A stretch of 55,216 bases of DNA from Candidatus Hydrogenedentota bacterium (GCA_024278275.1 JAJRTN010000059.1:1-55216), one strand, 5' to 3'; shown: positions 25,486 to 34,519, counted from the first letter of the stretch. Notes: generated by a model from the letters alone, not told the origin. Made by a program: numbers and translations.

Positions 25486-26243
25486 ACGATCTCACCGTAC
25501 TTACCCTCGTGCCCAACGCGGGTGACCGTATACAGCGCTGCCTCGAAAGCGTCGCCTGGGCCGACCATATCTTCTGCGTCGTCGATCCCGGCACCAGCGA
25601 CGGTTCCGGCGACGTGGCGCGCAAGTACACAAACCATGTGGTAACCCATGAATACATTAACGCCGCCGCCCAGCGGAATTGGGCACTCCCGCAAATCACT
25701 ACTGAGTGGACGCTTGTCCTCGACGCCGACGAATGGGTCTCAGAAGCCCTGCGCGAGCGCATCCAGGCGATCATCGCCGATTCTGGCAGTGCCGACGGCT
25801 ACCACATCAAGCGCATCTCCTACTTTCTCGGCAAACGCATCCGCCATTGCGGTTGGAACCGCGACTACAACCTGCGCCTCTTCCGAACCCAAAAGGGGCG
25901 TTACCTTGACCAGCGCGTTCACTCCAGGGTGCTGGTCGAAGGCGCCACCGCCCGCATTGACGAGGTCATGTACCACGATACCTACCGCACCTTCGAGGAG
26001 TACTTCACCACTTTCCAGCGCTTCACCACCTGGGGCGCCCAGGATGCCTTCGAGCACGGAAAGCGCACACACTTCGTTGACCTTACCCTGCGCCCCCTCG
26101 TGAAGTTCCTCAAGATGTACCTTCTCCGGCAGGGCTTTCGCGACGGCTACCACGGCCTCATCCTCAGCGGTCTCGGCGCCATGTCCGTCTTCACCAAATA
26201 CGCCAAACTCTGGAACCTTCAGCGCATGCAACGCGAAGACTGA
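25482..26243 (+). CDS. GT2 glycosyltransferase (WaaE/KdtX-like)
   Basis: Protein of 253 aa. ATG 25482 overlaps the previous stop by 4 bases. GT-A fold: LTLVPNAGDRIQRCLESV, VVDPGTSDGSGDVARKY, and the D-x-D region LVLDADEWVS. The closing part (CGWNRDYNLRLFRTQKGRY, then FVDLTLRPLVKFLKMYLLRQGFRDGYHG) is the family signature of WaaE-type LPS inner-core beta-1,4-glucosyltransferases. This makes the three-gene group an outer-membrane glycan cluster. Confidence 0.93.
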   Translation: MNDLTVLTLVPNAGDRIQRCLESVAWADHIFCVVDPGTSDGSGDVARKYTNHVVTHEYINAAAQRNWALPQITTEWTLVLDADEWVSEALRERIQAIIADSGSADGYHIKRISYFLGKRIRHCGWNRDYNLRLFRTQKGRYLDQRVHSRVLVEGATARIDEVMYHDTYRTFEEYFTTFQRFTTWGAQDAFEHGKRTHFVDLTLRPLVKFLKMYLLRQGFRDGYHGLILSGLGAMSVFTKYAKLWNLQRMQRED

Positions 26244-26353
26244 TTTCTTTCCGTCCCTGTTTTGAAAGATAGGGGCCAAACGCCTGGCGGGCCCATTGCC
26301 CGCGACCGTCGCCATGTGCTTCAACGCCGCCCTTCTACTCAAGGAGACGTTTC

Positions 26354-27085
26354 GTGAGCCAGGACTTCTCCATGACCGACTTGGAGCGGGTTATCCACAT
26401 TGTGGATGATCCCGATGCCTGTCCTTACCTGGACGGGCAGGTAATGACGCTTCGTTTCTGCCATGGCGTCCCGGCCCGTTACTATCGGTGTCTTCTTGAC
26501 CGGGGTTATCGGCGGAATGGGACTTTTCTCTATCGTCCCGTGTTCCGAAGGTGTCGCGCGTGTGAAGTGCTGCGTGTTACGGTGGAAGCGTTTCAGCCTT
26601 CGAAGGAGCAACGGCACATCACGAACCGGGGACGGCGTATCTTCACGCATCACATCCGAACACCCGGCTACACCGTCGAGAAAGCCGAGATCTACGCGGC
26701 CTACCTGGCGTATCAGCACGGACGCGACGGGGAAGTGATCACGGAGAAGCACTACAGGCAGTTTCTCGTGGAATCCTGCCTGGGCACGGCCACCCTCGAG
26801 TTACAGCTATGGGCCGGGGCTCAACTGGCGGGGGTTGGGCTGCTGGATCGCCTTTCGGATGCCCTGTCCTCCGTCTATTTCTTTTTTGACCCGGCCTTCG
26901 CCCGATACAGCCCCGGAACGTATGCCGCCCTGGAGGAGATTGCCCTGGCACGCCAATGGGGCATGACTTACTATTACCTGGGCTATTACATTGCCGAGTG
27001 TCCCTCCATGAATTACAAGAAACGTTTCCGGCCCTGCGAGATTAAGAAACCTGACGAGACACAGTGGTGCCGCCATGTACGCTGA
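26354..27085 (+). CDS. bpt: aspartate/glutamate leucyltransferase (Bpt), N-end rule
   Basis: Protein of 243 aa. GTG 26354 follows AAGGAG (26340-26345), an ideal RBS. The family is Bpt/Ate1 type: CPYLDGQVMTLRF, YRCLLDRGYRRNGTFLYRP, RRCRACEVLRV, YSPGTYAALEEIALARQWGMTYYYLGYYI, ECPSMNYKKRFRPCE. It transfers leucine (or arginine) from tRNA to the N-terminus of proteins beginning with acidic residues so that ClpS/ClpAP degrades them. The gene overlaps the following beta-propeller gene by 11 bases. Confidence 0.93.
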   Translation: MSQDFSMTDLERVIHIVDDPDACPYLDGQVMTLRFCHGVPARYYRCLLDRGYRRNGTFLYRPVFRRCRACEVLRVTVEAFQPSKEQRHITNRGRRIFTHHIRTPGYTVEKAEIYAAYLAYQHGRDGEVITEKHYRQFLVESCLGTATLELQLWAGAQLAGVGLLDRLSDALSSVYFFFDPAFARYSPGTYAALEEIALARQWGMTYYYLGYYIAECPSMNYKKRFRPCEIKKPDETQWCRHVR

Positions 27086-27935
27086 CGGTTCAACACGATG
27101 GAGAACCTTGGGCAAGGTGCTTCGCATTTTTGCCATCGCCCTGTTGGTGCCGCTTGCCGGCATTGACGCCGAGGAGCATATTGCCATGTCCAAGCCGCGA
27201 ATGCTGCCTTACGATGGGATGGGCCCCATGGAAAAGGTTCCCATTAACGAGCCCTCCGGCATGGTTTACCATCCCGGACGCGGTACGCTGTTTGTGGTGG
27301 GCGATGAAGGGCGCGTGACCGAGATAGGACTTGACGGGCGTTTTGTTCAGTCGCGGGAACTGGGCAAGGCCGACCTGGAGGGCATTACCTGTGTGCCTGC
27401 CACGGGCATGCTTTACGTGGCCGTCGAGGGCGATGATGTCGTGTGGGAGGTCGCCCCGGAAACCCTCCACCCGTTGCGTTCTTTCACCATCCCCCGAACA
27501 TGGCGCGGAAAGACGGTAATGGAAAAGGGCGGGGCCGGTATCGAGGCCATCACCTTCGTCCCCGCAGAGAGGGGAAAGGGCGGTACTTTTTTCATCGCCA
27601 ATCAGGGTCCCAAGCGAAAGAGCAGGGAGGACGGCCCGGCCCTGGCGGAGCTGCTCCTCCCGCTGGAGGGAAAGAGTGGGGGGGAGGCGACCATGCTGCG
27701 GTGGATTCCGATGAAGGTGCCCGACCTTTCAGCGTTGGCCTACGACCCGCGCAAGGACCGCCTCATGCTGGTGAGTGACACGAAAAACCTATTGATGCGG
27801 GTTACCCGCGACGGACGTATCGAGGAACGCTATTGGCTTCCGGGAAAAGATCAGGAGGGCATCACCTTCGATGGGGATGGCAACCTTTACATCGCCCGGG
27901 ATTCGGGGGGCATCCTCAAGTTTGTTCCGCGCTGA
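27075..27935 (+). CDS. SdiA-regulated-like secreted beta-propeller
   Basis: Protein of 286 aa. It overlaps the end of bpt by 11 bases. Residues about 10-33 (RTLGKVLRIFAIALLVPLAG) form a signal or anchor. The remainder is rich in beta-propeller repeats: PSGMVYHPGRGTLFVVGDEGRV, LEGITCVPATGMLYVAVEGDDV, GIEAITFVPAERG..., ALAYDPRKDRLMLVSDTKNLL, EGITFDGDGNLYIARDSGG. It resembles the SdiA-regulated domain family (PF06977), whose members may be esterase-like or sugar-binding. Function not determinable. Confidence 0.8.
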   Translation: MYADGSTRWRTLGKVLRIFAIALLVPLAGIDAEEHIAMSKPRMLPYDGMGPMEKVPINEPSGMVYHPGRGTLFVVGDEGRVTEIGLDGRFVQSRELGKADLEGITCVPATGMLYVAVEGDDVVWEVAPETLHPLRSFTIPRTWRGKTVMEKGGAGIEAITFVPAERGKGGTFFIANQGPKRKSREDGPALAELLLPLEGKSGGEATMLRWIPMKVPDLSALAYDPRKDRLMLVSDTKNLLMRVTRDGRIEERYWLPGKDQEGITFDGDGNLYIARDSGGILKFVPR

Positions 27936-28119
27936 ATCGGACCTTTCTGCATGGCGCCGCCTGCCCTGCCTGGAACCCCTCCGGGGGCGAGCCGGCTGGT
28001 TGAAGTGCTGTCCCGGGTTCTGGTTAAATGCCGGACAGCGCTTGTTTTGAGGTAATCGGGCTCTGCGCCCGCGCTAACGTTCTTGCCAACCGGCCCCAAT
28101 GGAAGGAGGATTTCCCGCA

Positions 28120-29262
28120 ATGAGAATGACCACTTTGATGCTGTCCATGGGGCTCCTGTTGCTGTGGAGTCCTTACGTCCAGGCACAGCCGGGCGCCATG
28201 AACCAGCTCTACCAACTCAAGAACGCCAGGACCCGGTCCATCAGCCCGGAGAACTTCACCGGCGAAAAGGGTAAGGGGGGCATGGCGACGCTGGAAGAAG
28301 GGTCCGCCGCACGGGCCGCGCGTGAGTTGGGCCAGGGGTGGAAAGTTAATCCCTATGTTCGCATCGAGCCGGGAACCGTGTTCACCATGGGGGAGATCGA
28401 CGGGGCGGGGGTCATCAATCACATCTGGATGACGCCGGTGGGAAACTACCGCCTTATGATTTTGCGTTTTTACTGGGATGGCGAAAAAACACCCTCTGTG
28501 GAGGTGCCGGTCGGTGATTTTTTCGCTGCCGGATGGGGGCTTGGGAAAGAGCCGCGCATTGCGTCGCTGGCGGTTTGTGTGAATCCCCGGAGCGGCTTCA
28601 ATTCCTATTGGCAAATGCCCTTCCGGAAAGGCTGTCGCGTGACCATGGAGAATATGGGCGAAAAAACCGCCAGCCTCTATTATCAGATCGACTATTCCCT
28701 GGAAGCCGTGTCAAGGAAAACCCCCTATTTTCACGCCCAATTCCGCCGGGTGAATCCCCTGCCCGAGAAGGAGGTCTATACCATCGTGGACGGTATCCGG
28801 GGCCGGGGGCAGTACGTGGGCACTTACCTGGCCCACGGCGCCAACAGCGAAGGATGGTGGGGGGAGGGGGAGATCAAGTTCTACCTTGATGGCGACGACA
28901 AGTTTCCCACCATTTGCGGCACGGGCGAAGAAGATTACTTCTGCGGCTCATACGGCTACAACGACCGCCGGGAAAACGGACGCCTGGTGCATGACAGTTT
29001 CACCAGCCCCTATACGGGTTTTTACCAGGTAGCCCACGAAGGCGCTCAAGGCCGATTCGGACAATACCGATGGCATATCACGGACCCTATCCGGTTTGAA
29101 AAGGATCTGCGTGTCACCATTCAGAGCCTGGGGTGGCAGAGTGAAGGCCGTTACCTGCCCCTCCAGGACGACCTGGCCTCCGTGGCCTATTGGTATCAAA
29201 GGGAACCCCACGCGCCCTTCCCCGTCCTGCCCGCGAAGGAGGCTCTTGTTATCAAAGATTGA
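28120..29262 (+). CDS. secreted DUF2961 protein
   Basis: Protein of 380 aa. ATG 28120 follows GGAAGGAGGA (28101-28110), and a signal peptide follows (MRMTTLMLSMGLLLLW, cleavage near AQA). DUF2961: NPYVRIEPGTVFTMGEIDGAG, INHIWMT, LRFYWDGEKTPSVEVPVGDFF, FYLDGDDKFPTICGTGEEDYFCGS, and YRWHITDPIRFEKDLRVTIQ. Some family members (e.g. DfaA-type) are fructan or fructanase-type glycoside hydrolases; here the substrate is unknown. Normal family length. Confidence 0.9.
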   Translation: MRMTTLMLSMGLLLLWSPYVQAQPGAMNQLYQLKNARTRSISPENFTGEKGKGGMATLEEGSAARAARELGQGWKVNPYVRIEPGTVFTMGEIDGAGVINHIWMTPVGNYRLMILRFYWDGEKTPSVEVPVGDFFAAGWGLGKEPRIASLAVCVNPRSGFNSYWQMPFRKGCRVTMENMGEKTASLYYQIDYSLEAVSRKTPYFHAQFRRVNPLPEKEVYTIVDGIRGRGQYVGTYLAHGANSEGWWGEGEIKFYLDGDDKFPTICGTGEEDYFCGSYGYNDRRENGRLVHDSFTSPYTGFYQVAHEGAQGRFGQYRWHITDPIRFEKDLRVTIQSLGWQSEGRYLPLQDDLASVAYWYQREPHAPFPVLPAKEALVIKD

Positions 29263-29316
29263 GGTGGATTCAGACACGGTCGGGAGAAATGGGCCCCAGG
29301 CCCCGTTCCTTTAAGT

Positions 29317-29403
29317 GCCATTAGCGAAAAGACGGTTTTCAACGCGACCGCAATACGCAAGGTACGGGGACCGAACGCGGTTTGACGGGTGGCACGTAAA
29401 AAG
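29317..29403. repeat. dispersed GAAAAGACG repeat (copy 1)
   Basis: GCCATTAGCGAAAAGACGGT and, about 45 bases on, GGCACGTAAAAAG match 32475-32540 (GCCATTTGTGAAAAGACGAT ... GGCACGTAAAAAG). GAAAA-GACGG-TTTTC is itself a short inverted repeat. It sits between the DUF2961 and KDPG aldolase genes, both of which end near it. Confidence 0.55.
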
Positions 29404-29428
29404 TTTTCTCGATTTCGAAAATGCCTCT

Positions 29429-30079
29429 TTAGGCCTTCGCCGATTGCGCCACGGCGATTGCCTCGCGGCACCGTGCCGTAATGCCGTCCCAATCACCTGC
29501 CGCCAGGTGCTCTTTCTTGGCGATCCAGGTGCCCCCTGCGGCCGCCACCTCGGGCAACGCCCGGTAGGCGGCGAGGTTTGCCGGATTGATGCCCCCAGTG
29601 GGCATGAAACGGACGCCCGTATGCCTATAGGGTGCGCTCAGGGCCTTCACCATGGCCACGCCCCCCGCCGCTTCCGCCGGAAAAAACTTGAGCATTCGGC
29701 AGCCCAGTTCCAGGGCGGCCTCGATGTCGCTTGGCGTGCAAATACCGGGCACGAAAGGCAGCCCCAGCTCTTGCGCGCGCGACACCACCCCCGGGTTCAG
29801 GCCCGGCGCAACGGCGAAACATGCGCCGCTATCCAGGGCCGCCTCGGTGTTTTCCCGTGTCAAAACCGTTCCCGCGCCCACGATCATTTCCCGGCGTTCA
29901 CCGGTGATGCGCCGGATGGCTTCCGCGGCGGCCCTGGTTCGGAAGGTGACTTCAATCAGCGGCAGTCCCCCGGCCAGTAAAGCGTCCGCCAACGGCAGCG
30001 CATCCTCCGCCTTTTCAATCGCCACGACGGGTACCACGCCATACCGGGCAATGGCTTCAAAGGGATTTCGAGATTTCAC
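29429..30079 (-). CDS. eda: KDPG/KHG aldolase family (2-keto-3-deoxy-6-phosphogluconate aldolase-like)
   Basis: Protein of 216 aa, the normal length. GTG start at 30079 (V-K-S-R-N-P). The class I aldolase motifs are VVPVVAIEKAEDALPLADALLAGG, LIEVTFRT (Glu of the Entner-Doudoroff enzyme), VGAGTVLT, LKFFPAEAAGG (Schiff-base Lys) and FMPTGGINPANL. It splits KDPG to pyruvate and glyceraldehyde 3-phosphate, or cleaves KHG. It sits alone; no edd gene is visible. Confidence 0.92.
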   Translation of the reverse strand: MKSRNPFEAIARYGVVPVVAIEKAEDALPLADALLAGGLPLIEVTFRTRAAAEAIRRITGERREMIVGAGTVLTRENTEAALDSGACFAVAPGLNPGVVSRAQELGLPFVPGICTPSDIEAALELGCRMLKFFPAEAAGGVAMVKALSAPYRHTGVRFMPTGGINPANLAAYRALPEVAAAGGTWIAKKEHLAAGDWDGITARCREAIAVAQSAKA

Positions 30080-30617
30080 GTTACGTTACTCCACCATGGG
30101 TCGGACCTGCCGGCTGAAATGAACAAAACGCTTCCTGGGGACAGGATAGCAGGAAGGGACTGACATATTCTCTCTTGGAGGCATTTGCGCAAGTGTCAGA
30201 TCGCGCATGTCTGCGTTCGAGATGACAAAGAGGCCGGGAACTGACGAGAGGCACACGGGTTTATTGACGCGGACCCTGTCACGGGATTTATCACCACGGC
30301 CCGGCGTGGTGGCTGAGAACTTTTCCTCCCTTGGTTTGAGTCGAACGTTCAGACTGCCTTACCCTGTTGGAAACCGGATTGACGCCATCCGTTCCCTTAC
30401 CGCTATTCCCTGCGAAAGGGGCCTCCACGGTCATGGAAGGAAAGTGTCGTGGATAGGGCATGGATTCCCGTGTTCACGGGGATGACGATCCGGGTGATAG
30501 GGGAATGAACCCGGATAGTGACAAACCCGTTTCCGGAAAACCATACCCTTTCCCCGTCGGGAACTGAAAGTGGAACATTACGCTTCGGCGGCCTGGGTCG
30601 GTTATTGGCAGGAAAAG
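30080..30617. other. 538-bp intergenic region with hairpins
   Basis: No gene is convincing. It carries a GGATTCCCGTG-TTCACGGGGATGAC palindrome at 30462-30485 and an 8-bp perfect stem ATCCGGGT/ACCCGGAT (30488-30516). It separates the leftward eda and phyH genes, so the part nearest 30080 must hold the eda promoter. Confidence 0.5.
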
Positions 30618-31445
30618 TTATCGTCGCCAAAGCACGGGATTGAGTGGACTGGCCGCTAAGTCGCCCGGTTTGCAGCCGGGCAACCAATTGGCGAGGTCTT
30701 TTTCCCGCCCCGTATTATCCGGTTCAATCACCCGGGCGCCATCCGCGAAGTAGATGATGGTTATTACTTCACGCATGTGGTCGCTGTCGTTGCCCGGTGC
30801 GCCGTGCAGCGTCCACCCCGTGTGAAAGGTGGCGTCGCCGGCCTTCATGGCGCCATGGTTCACCACCTCGTAGCCCCGCTCCCGGATGAGGGACGACCAC
30901 GCCTTCTCCGAACTGTCGGAGATGGGCATGTCGCCCAGATAGCCGAGCGGATGCGATCCCGAGGCGAAGTTCATAGTCCCCATGGACTCCGTTACGTCCA
31001 CCAGCGGCATCCATAGGGTGATGGTGCGGTCCGTTTCCAGGGGCCAATAGTGTTCATCCTGGTGCCACGGGGTGAAACCGCCGTGGGCTTCTTTGTAGAG
31101 GGCCTGATCATGATAAAGACGCACGGCCTCAACCCCCAGCAATTCTGCCGCGATGCGGGCAAAACGACTGGCAAACACAAAACGGCGCAGGGCGTCACTC
31201 TCCTGCCAGAGATTGCCGATCTGAATGAAAGCCTTGCCATAGGTGTCCCGCATGGCGAGGTCCACCATGTCCCTCGAACGTTGCTGAACGGCCCGCAGGA
31301 AAAGGGGGCGATAGGCCGCCACCGCCCCGGGCGAGCAAACGCCTCGTACGCACGTGTGACCGTCTCGCTCGAATTGGGTGATCACATCGTCGCTCAGGGC
31401 ATATGGCTCGTTCAGTTCTGGAACTGGCTCGACCATGGCCGTCAT
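30618..31445 (-). CDS. phytanoyl-CoA dioxygenase (PhyH) family protein
   Basis: Protein of 275 aa. Iron ligands of the 2-oxoglutarate/Fe(II) dioxygenase fold are visible: His and Asp in TPWHQDEHYW, and a distal His in WTLHGAPGN. MWMPLVDV-type text (ITLWMPLVDVTESMG) and MNFASGSHPLG are also family typical. PhyH-type enzymes hydroxylate CoA esters or natural-product and nucleoside-like substrates. The substrate here is unknown. Such genes are abundant in PVC-like phyla. Confidence 0.92.
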   Translation of the reverse strand: MTAMVEPVPELNEPYALSDDVITQFERDGHTCVRGVCSPGAVAAYRPLFLRAVQQRSRDMVDLAMRDTYGKAFIQIGNLWQESDALRRFVFASRFARIAAELLGVEAVRLYHDQALYKEAHGGFTPWHQDEHYWPLETDRTITLWMPLVDVTESMGTMNFASGSHPLGYLGDMPISDSSEKAWSSLIRERGYEVVNHGAMKAGDATFHTGWTLHGAPGNDSDHMREVITIIYFADGARVIEPDNTGREKDLANWLPGCKPGDLAASPLNPVLWRR

Positions 31446-31566
31446 GAAACGCCCTCCCGCGTGTCTCGGTCCTTTCGTGCTACGGGATGTTTTCCCGCTT
31501 ACACGCTAACGCCCGGTTCGAGAAAGGATATTCCCCAAAGAAGACGGCGGAGTCCCGCCCATCCCT

Positions 31567-32220
31567 TTATCCGTTTTCACCACGAAGGGCGTCCCGCAAT
31601 TCCCGCGCGGCGGCCGCAACATCTTCCGCGGCCGTAACTGCCGTAACCACGGCGGCATGACGCGCGCCACGCGCCACGACTTCGTGGATATTTCCCGCCT
31701 TGATGCCCCCCATGCAGGTGAACGGCACCGTGAGACGTGGCGATATGCGCTCAATCATGCCCGGTCCGACATCCCCGGTGGGCACCGATTTGGTCTGGGT
31801 GGGGAATATGGGACCGATGTTGATGTAACTCGCTCCCGCTTCCTGCGCGGCCAGGGCTTCGTCGAGGTTGTGGCTCGACGCGCCGATGATGAGGTCGGGC
31901 GCCACACGCCGGGCCACCGCGACCGGCAGATCTTCCCGTCCGAGGTGTACGCCGTCGGCCTCCACGGCCAGGGCCATGTCAAGACGGTCGTCGATGATCA
32001 ACAAGGCGCCGGCCGCACTGGTGCGCTCACGGAAGGTGAGGGCCTGTTCATAGAGGTCGAGCCCCCCCGTGTCTTTTTCGCGAAACTGGATCAGCTTTAC
32101 CCCCGCGTCGAGACAAGCATCCAACACCTCGACGGTGGGACGTCCGCCGCAGAAGGCCCCGGTAATCACTACATAGAGATCGGCCTCGGCGAAGCGGGCC
32201 ATGCGTTCCTGGTGGTCCAT
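31567..32220 (-). CDS. thiE: thiamine-phosphate synthase
   Basis: Protein of 217 aa. It joins HMP-PP and thiazole phosphate to make thiamine phosphate. Motifs are LIQFREKD, LIIDDRLDMALAVEADGVHLGREDLP, IIGASSHNLDEAL, YINIGPIFPTQTK and CMGGIKAGN. The ATG overlaps the stop of thiS (ATGA), so the two are translationally coupled. Confidence 0.96.
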   Translation of the reverse strand: MDHQERMARFAEADLYVVITGAFCGGRPTVEVLDACLDAGVKLIQFREKDTGGLDLYEQALTFRERTSAAGALLIIDDRLDMALAVEADGVHLGREDLPVAVARRVAPDLIIGASSHNLDEALAAQEAGASYINIGPIFPTQTKSVPTGDVGPGMIERISPRLTVPFTCMGGIKAGNIHEVVARGARHAAVVTAVTAAEDVAAAARELRDALRGENG

Positions 32221-32420
32221 CAGCCACCTCCCACGAACCGGACCAGTTCCAGCACATCGCCCTCGGCCAGGCAGGTGGTTTCGAAATCGGCGCGGCCAAC
32301 AATATCCGCATTGCGCTGCACCACCACCGTCTTCGTGTCCACCCGTAGCTCGGTGAGCAGGTCCATAACAGTCGTACCCTCCCCGACCGTGTGTTCTTCC
32401 GCGTTTACCGTAATCTGCAT
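32220..32420 (-). CDS. thiS: sulfur carrier protein ThiS
   Basis: Protein of 66 aa, beta-grasp, ending in the Gly-Gly needed for thiocarboxylate formation (VRFVGGG). Motifs: ITVNAEEHTVGEGTTVMDLLTEL and AEGDVLELVRFVGGG. It gives the sulfur for the thiazole ring. Upstream of thiE with a 1-base overlap in stop/start. I looked for a TPP riboswitch (CUGAGA) in the 200 bases upstream and saw none. Confidence 0.93.
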   Translation of the reverse strand: MQITVNAEEHTVGEGTTVMDLLTELRVDTKTVVVQRNADIVGRADFETTCLAEGDVLELVRFVGGG

Positions 32421-32474
32421 GGAACGGATTCTCCCGTGTGCCTTTGTCAGGAACCGTGGGTGATTATACAGGGG

Positions 32475-32540
32475 CCATTTGTGAAAAGACGATTTTCAGC
32501 GATGGAACGAACACGACCCCGCCACCGGCACGTAAAAAGG
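32475..32540. repeat. dispersed GAAAAGACG repeat (copy 2)
   Basis: Second copy of the element described at 29317-29403, in the same plus-strand orientation; shorter by about 20 bases between the two conserved blocks. It lies in the thiS upstream region. Confidence 0.55.
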
Positions 32541-32666
32541 CGCTGCATTGTATCCGGCCCGCCGAACGGAACGCACCCCTGACACGGGTTTGGCATGTTG
32601 GTGAATAACTACGCAGGCGGAGATGTTAAGAAGGTATCCAAACACGCAACGAAAGGAAAATGAACC

Positions 32667-33362
32667 GTGATGAGACCAAATCTGTTTCAATGGGCGATGC
32701 TGACCGCACTGGTGTTGAGTATGTCCCCCGGGGCCATGGCCGTGCCCGCGTCACCCGTGGGGGATGTGTACGCCCTCCCCACCTGTCCCGTGTCCGGGGA
32801 GAAGCTGAGCGAGATGGACAAGCCCATCGTGAAGCATTACGATGGCCGCGAGGTGCGTTTCTGCTGCAAGAAATGCGTGAAAAAGTTTGAGAAAGACCCC
32901 GCCGGTTATTGGGCGAAAATCGACGCGCAGATCATTGCACGGCAAAAGGATAAGTATCCCCTCGACACCTGTGTTATCACGGGCGAGAGCCTGGACGGCA
33001 TGGGTGGCGGCGTGGATTACATCTATGGTAACCGGCTGGTGCGCTTCTGCTGTAAGGGCTGTGTCAATAAGTTTGAGAAAGACCCCGCGCCCAGCCTGGC
33101 CAAACTCGATAAGGCCGTCATCGAACAGCAGGTGGCCGCTTATCCCCTGAAAACCTGCGTGGTCAGCGGCGACGCCCTCGATATCGCCGGCGAGCCCCTC
33201 AACTTCGTGGCCGGCAACCAATTGGTGCGCTTTTGTTGCAAAGGCTGTGTCAGGAAGTTCAAGGCCAACCCGGCCATGTATCTTGAGAAACTGTCAGCCC
33301 CGTCGGGTGAAGGGAGCGCCCCCAAGCCCAAGTCCCACGCCGAGGGTTCCGGCTCCCACTAA
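32667..33362 (+). CDS. secreted protein with three cysteine-rich metal-binding-like repeats
   Basis: Protein of 231 aa. GTG 32667 (or ATG 32670) follows AAAGGA (about 32652). A signal peptide (about 1-27, ending GAMAVPA) leads to three repeats (about 38-88, 100-150 and 162-211). Each has C-x25-CC-x2-C with the core VRFCCK(K/G)CV.KF..(D/N)P. The first Cys recurs every 62 residues (40, 102, 164). The pattern resembles YHS/TRASH-like heavy-metal-binding domains. It is likely periplasmic; the metal and role are unknown. There is no clear operon partner. Confidence 0.85.
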   Translation: MMRPNLFQWAMLTALVLSMSPGAMAVPASPVGDVYALPTCPVSGEKLSEMDKPIVKHYDGREVRFCCKKCVKKFEKDPAGYWAKIDAQIIARQKDKYPLDTCVITGESLDGMGGGVDYIYGNRLVRFCCKGCVNKFEKDPAPSLAKLDKAVIEQQVAAYPLKTCVVSGDALDIAGEPLNFVAGNQLVRFCCKGCVRKFKANPAMYLEKLSAPSGEGSAPKPKSHAEGSGSH

Positions 33363-33403
33363 CCCCGTCTCGGGCCGGAAAGCGGTCCGGACATGACCTG
33401 GAA

Positions 33404-34126
33404 TCACGCTTGCCTTGCACCCTCGTCCCGGCGGCTCCGAAGCAGCACCTGGTCCGCCGGGGCGAGGCTGCGGAGATAGAACTCCGCAGTGAGGCGTTCC
33501 CGTTCAGCCGCGTTCAGGTCCCCGTGGAAACCCTGTCGGCGGATTCGGTCCTGTTGAATGTGATAGAGGCACAACGCCGCGGCGACGGAGATATTGAAAC
33601 TCCCCGTGAACCCCGCCATGGGCAGTACCACCCGTTCGTCGGCGCTTTGAAGCACCTCCCGGGATACTCCGTCATGCTCGTTGCCGAATACCAGGGCCGC
33701 GGGCCGCGTGAAGTCGATCTCCGCCAGGGGCCGGGCATGGTCGAAATGCGTCGCCAGAATCCGGTAGCCCTGGCCGCGCAGGTGTTCCAGGCATTCTCCC
33801 GTGCTGTTCCACACCCGCATGTCCACCCACTTTTCCGCGCCCTGCGTGACACGGCCCGCATGCCGGTATTTCTCCGATGTGTCGATGTTGTGAAGGCACT
33901 GGTAGCCCAGCGCCTAGGCGCTTCGCAGCACGGCGCTTACGTTTCCCCGATCATAGAGGCATTCCACGACCGGCGTTATCGAACACGTCCTCCCGGCCAC
34001 CACCTCGGCAATCCGTGCGCGCCGGGCGTCGGCGATCATGGGACCGATGATCTCGATGACCTCGCGGGCCGAGAAAGACTCTGTTCCGATCAGAATCGGT
34101 TCCGTGTGGGGCAGAAAAGGGGACAT
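33404..34126 (-). pseudogene. trmH: TrmH-type tRNA (Gm18) 2'-O-methyltransferase with in-frame TAG stop
   Basis: A single minus-strand frame of 241 codons from ATG 34126 encodes a SPOUT methyltransferase resembling E. coli TrmH: GNVSAVLRSA (motif 1, catalytic Arg), QGAEKWVDMRVW, ALVFGNEHDGVSREVL (motif 2) and PMAGFTGSFNISVAAALCLYH (motif 3). Codon 71 is TAG (33914-33916), directly after RSA, where relatives have Asp or Glu. The frame is the same on both sides, so it is a point nonsense change and not a frameshift. Translation from ATG 33826 would lack motif 1. Options: true pseudogene, sequencing error, stop readthrough or suppression. Confidence 0.85.
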
Positions 34127-34212
34127 GGGTGGCTCCGTGCCGGTTGCAGGGGAGGCCCATTGTAAAAAAAACAGGGCGCCGTCACAAGAAAACCTTTTCG
34201 CCGGCTCCCTGG

Positions 34213-34234
34213 CCTGGGGCGCATGCGCCCCAGG
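34213..34234. repeat. 22-bp perfect palindrome
   Basis: CCTGGGGCGCA followed directly by its reverse complement. Very GC-rich and without a loop, so it differs from the operator-like site at 64-85. It lies about 90 bp upstream of the interrupted trmH. Confidence 0.7.
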
Positions 34235-34519
34235 GCTAAAATGACAGGCAGGTTTGTAACCATGGGTTGAAAAAATACTCGGGGGTAGGGCCCCTGGTTA
34301 TCGGAATGCACTTTCGGTGGGGGTTCTCATTTTCGGGGCATTAGCCCCTTCATGGGCCGAAAGGCCGACACCATGTGCCGTGGGTGATCGCAGCGAGTCC
34401 ACGGAAGATGCCTCCCCTAACCGGGCGTAGCCGGAACCAGGCATCGCCTCCACGGAAAACCGTGGTTCCGAAAAAGTAGAAAAGGTTTCCATGTTTTCCC
34501 GCGAACGCGGGGAAGAGGG

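Noticed and set aside
32421-32660. Possible TPP riboswitch before thiS
   Set aside because: No CUGAGA or other TPP-core sequence found in the leader.
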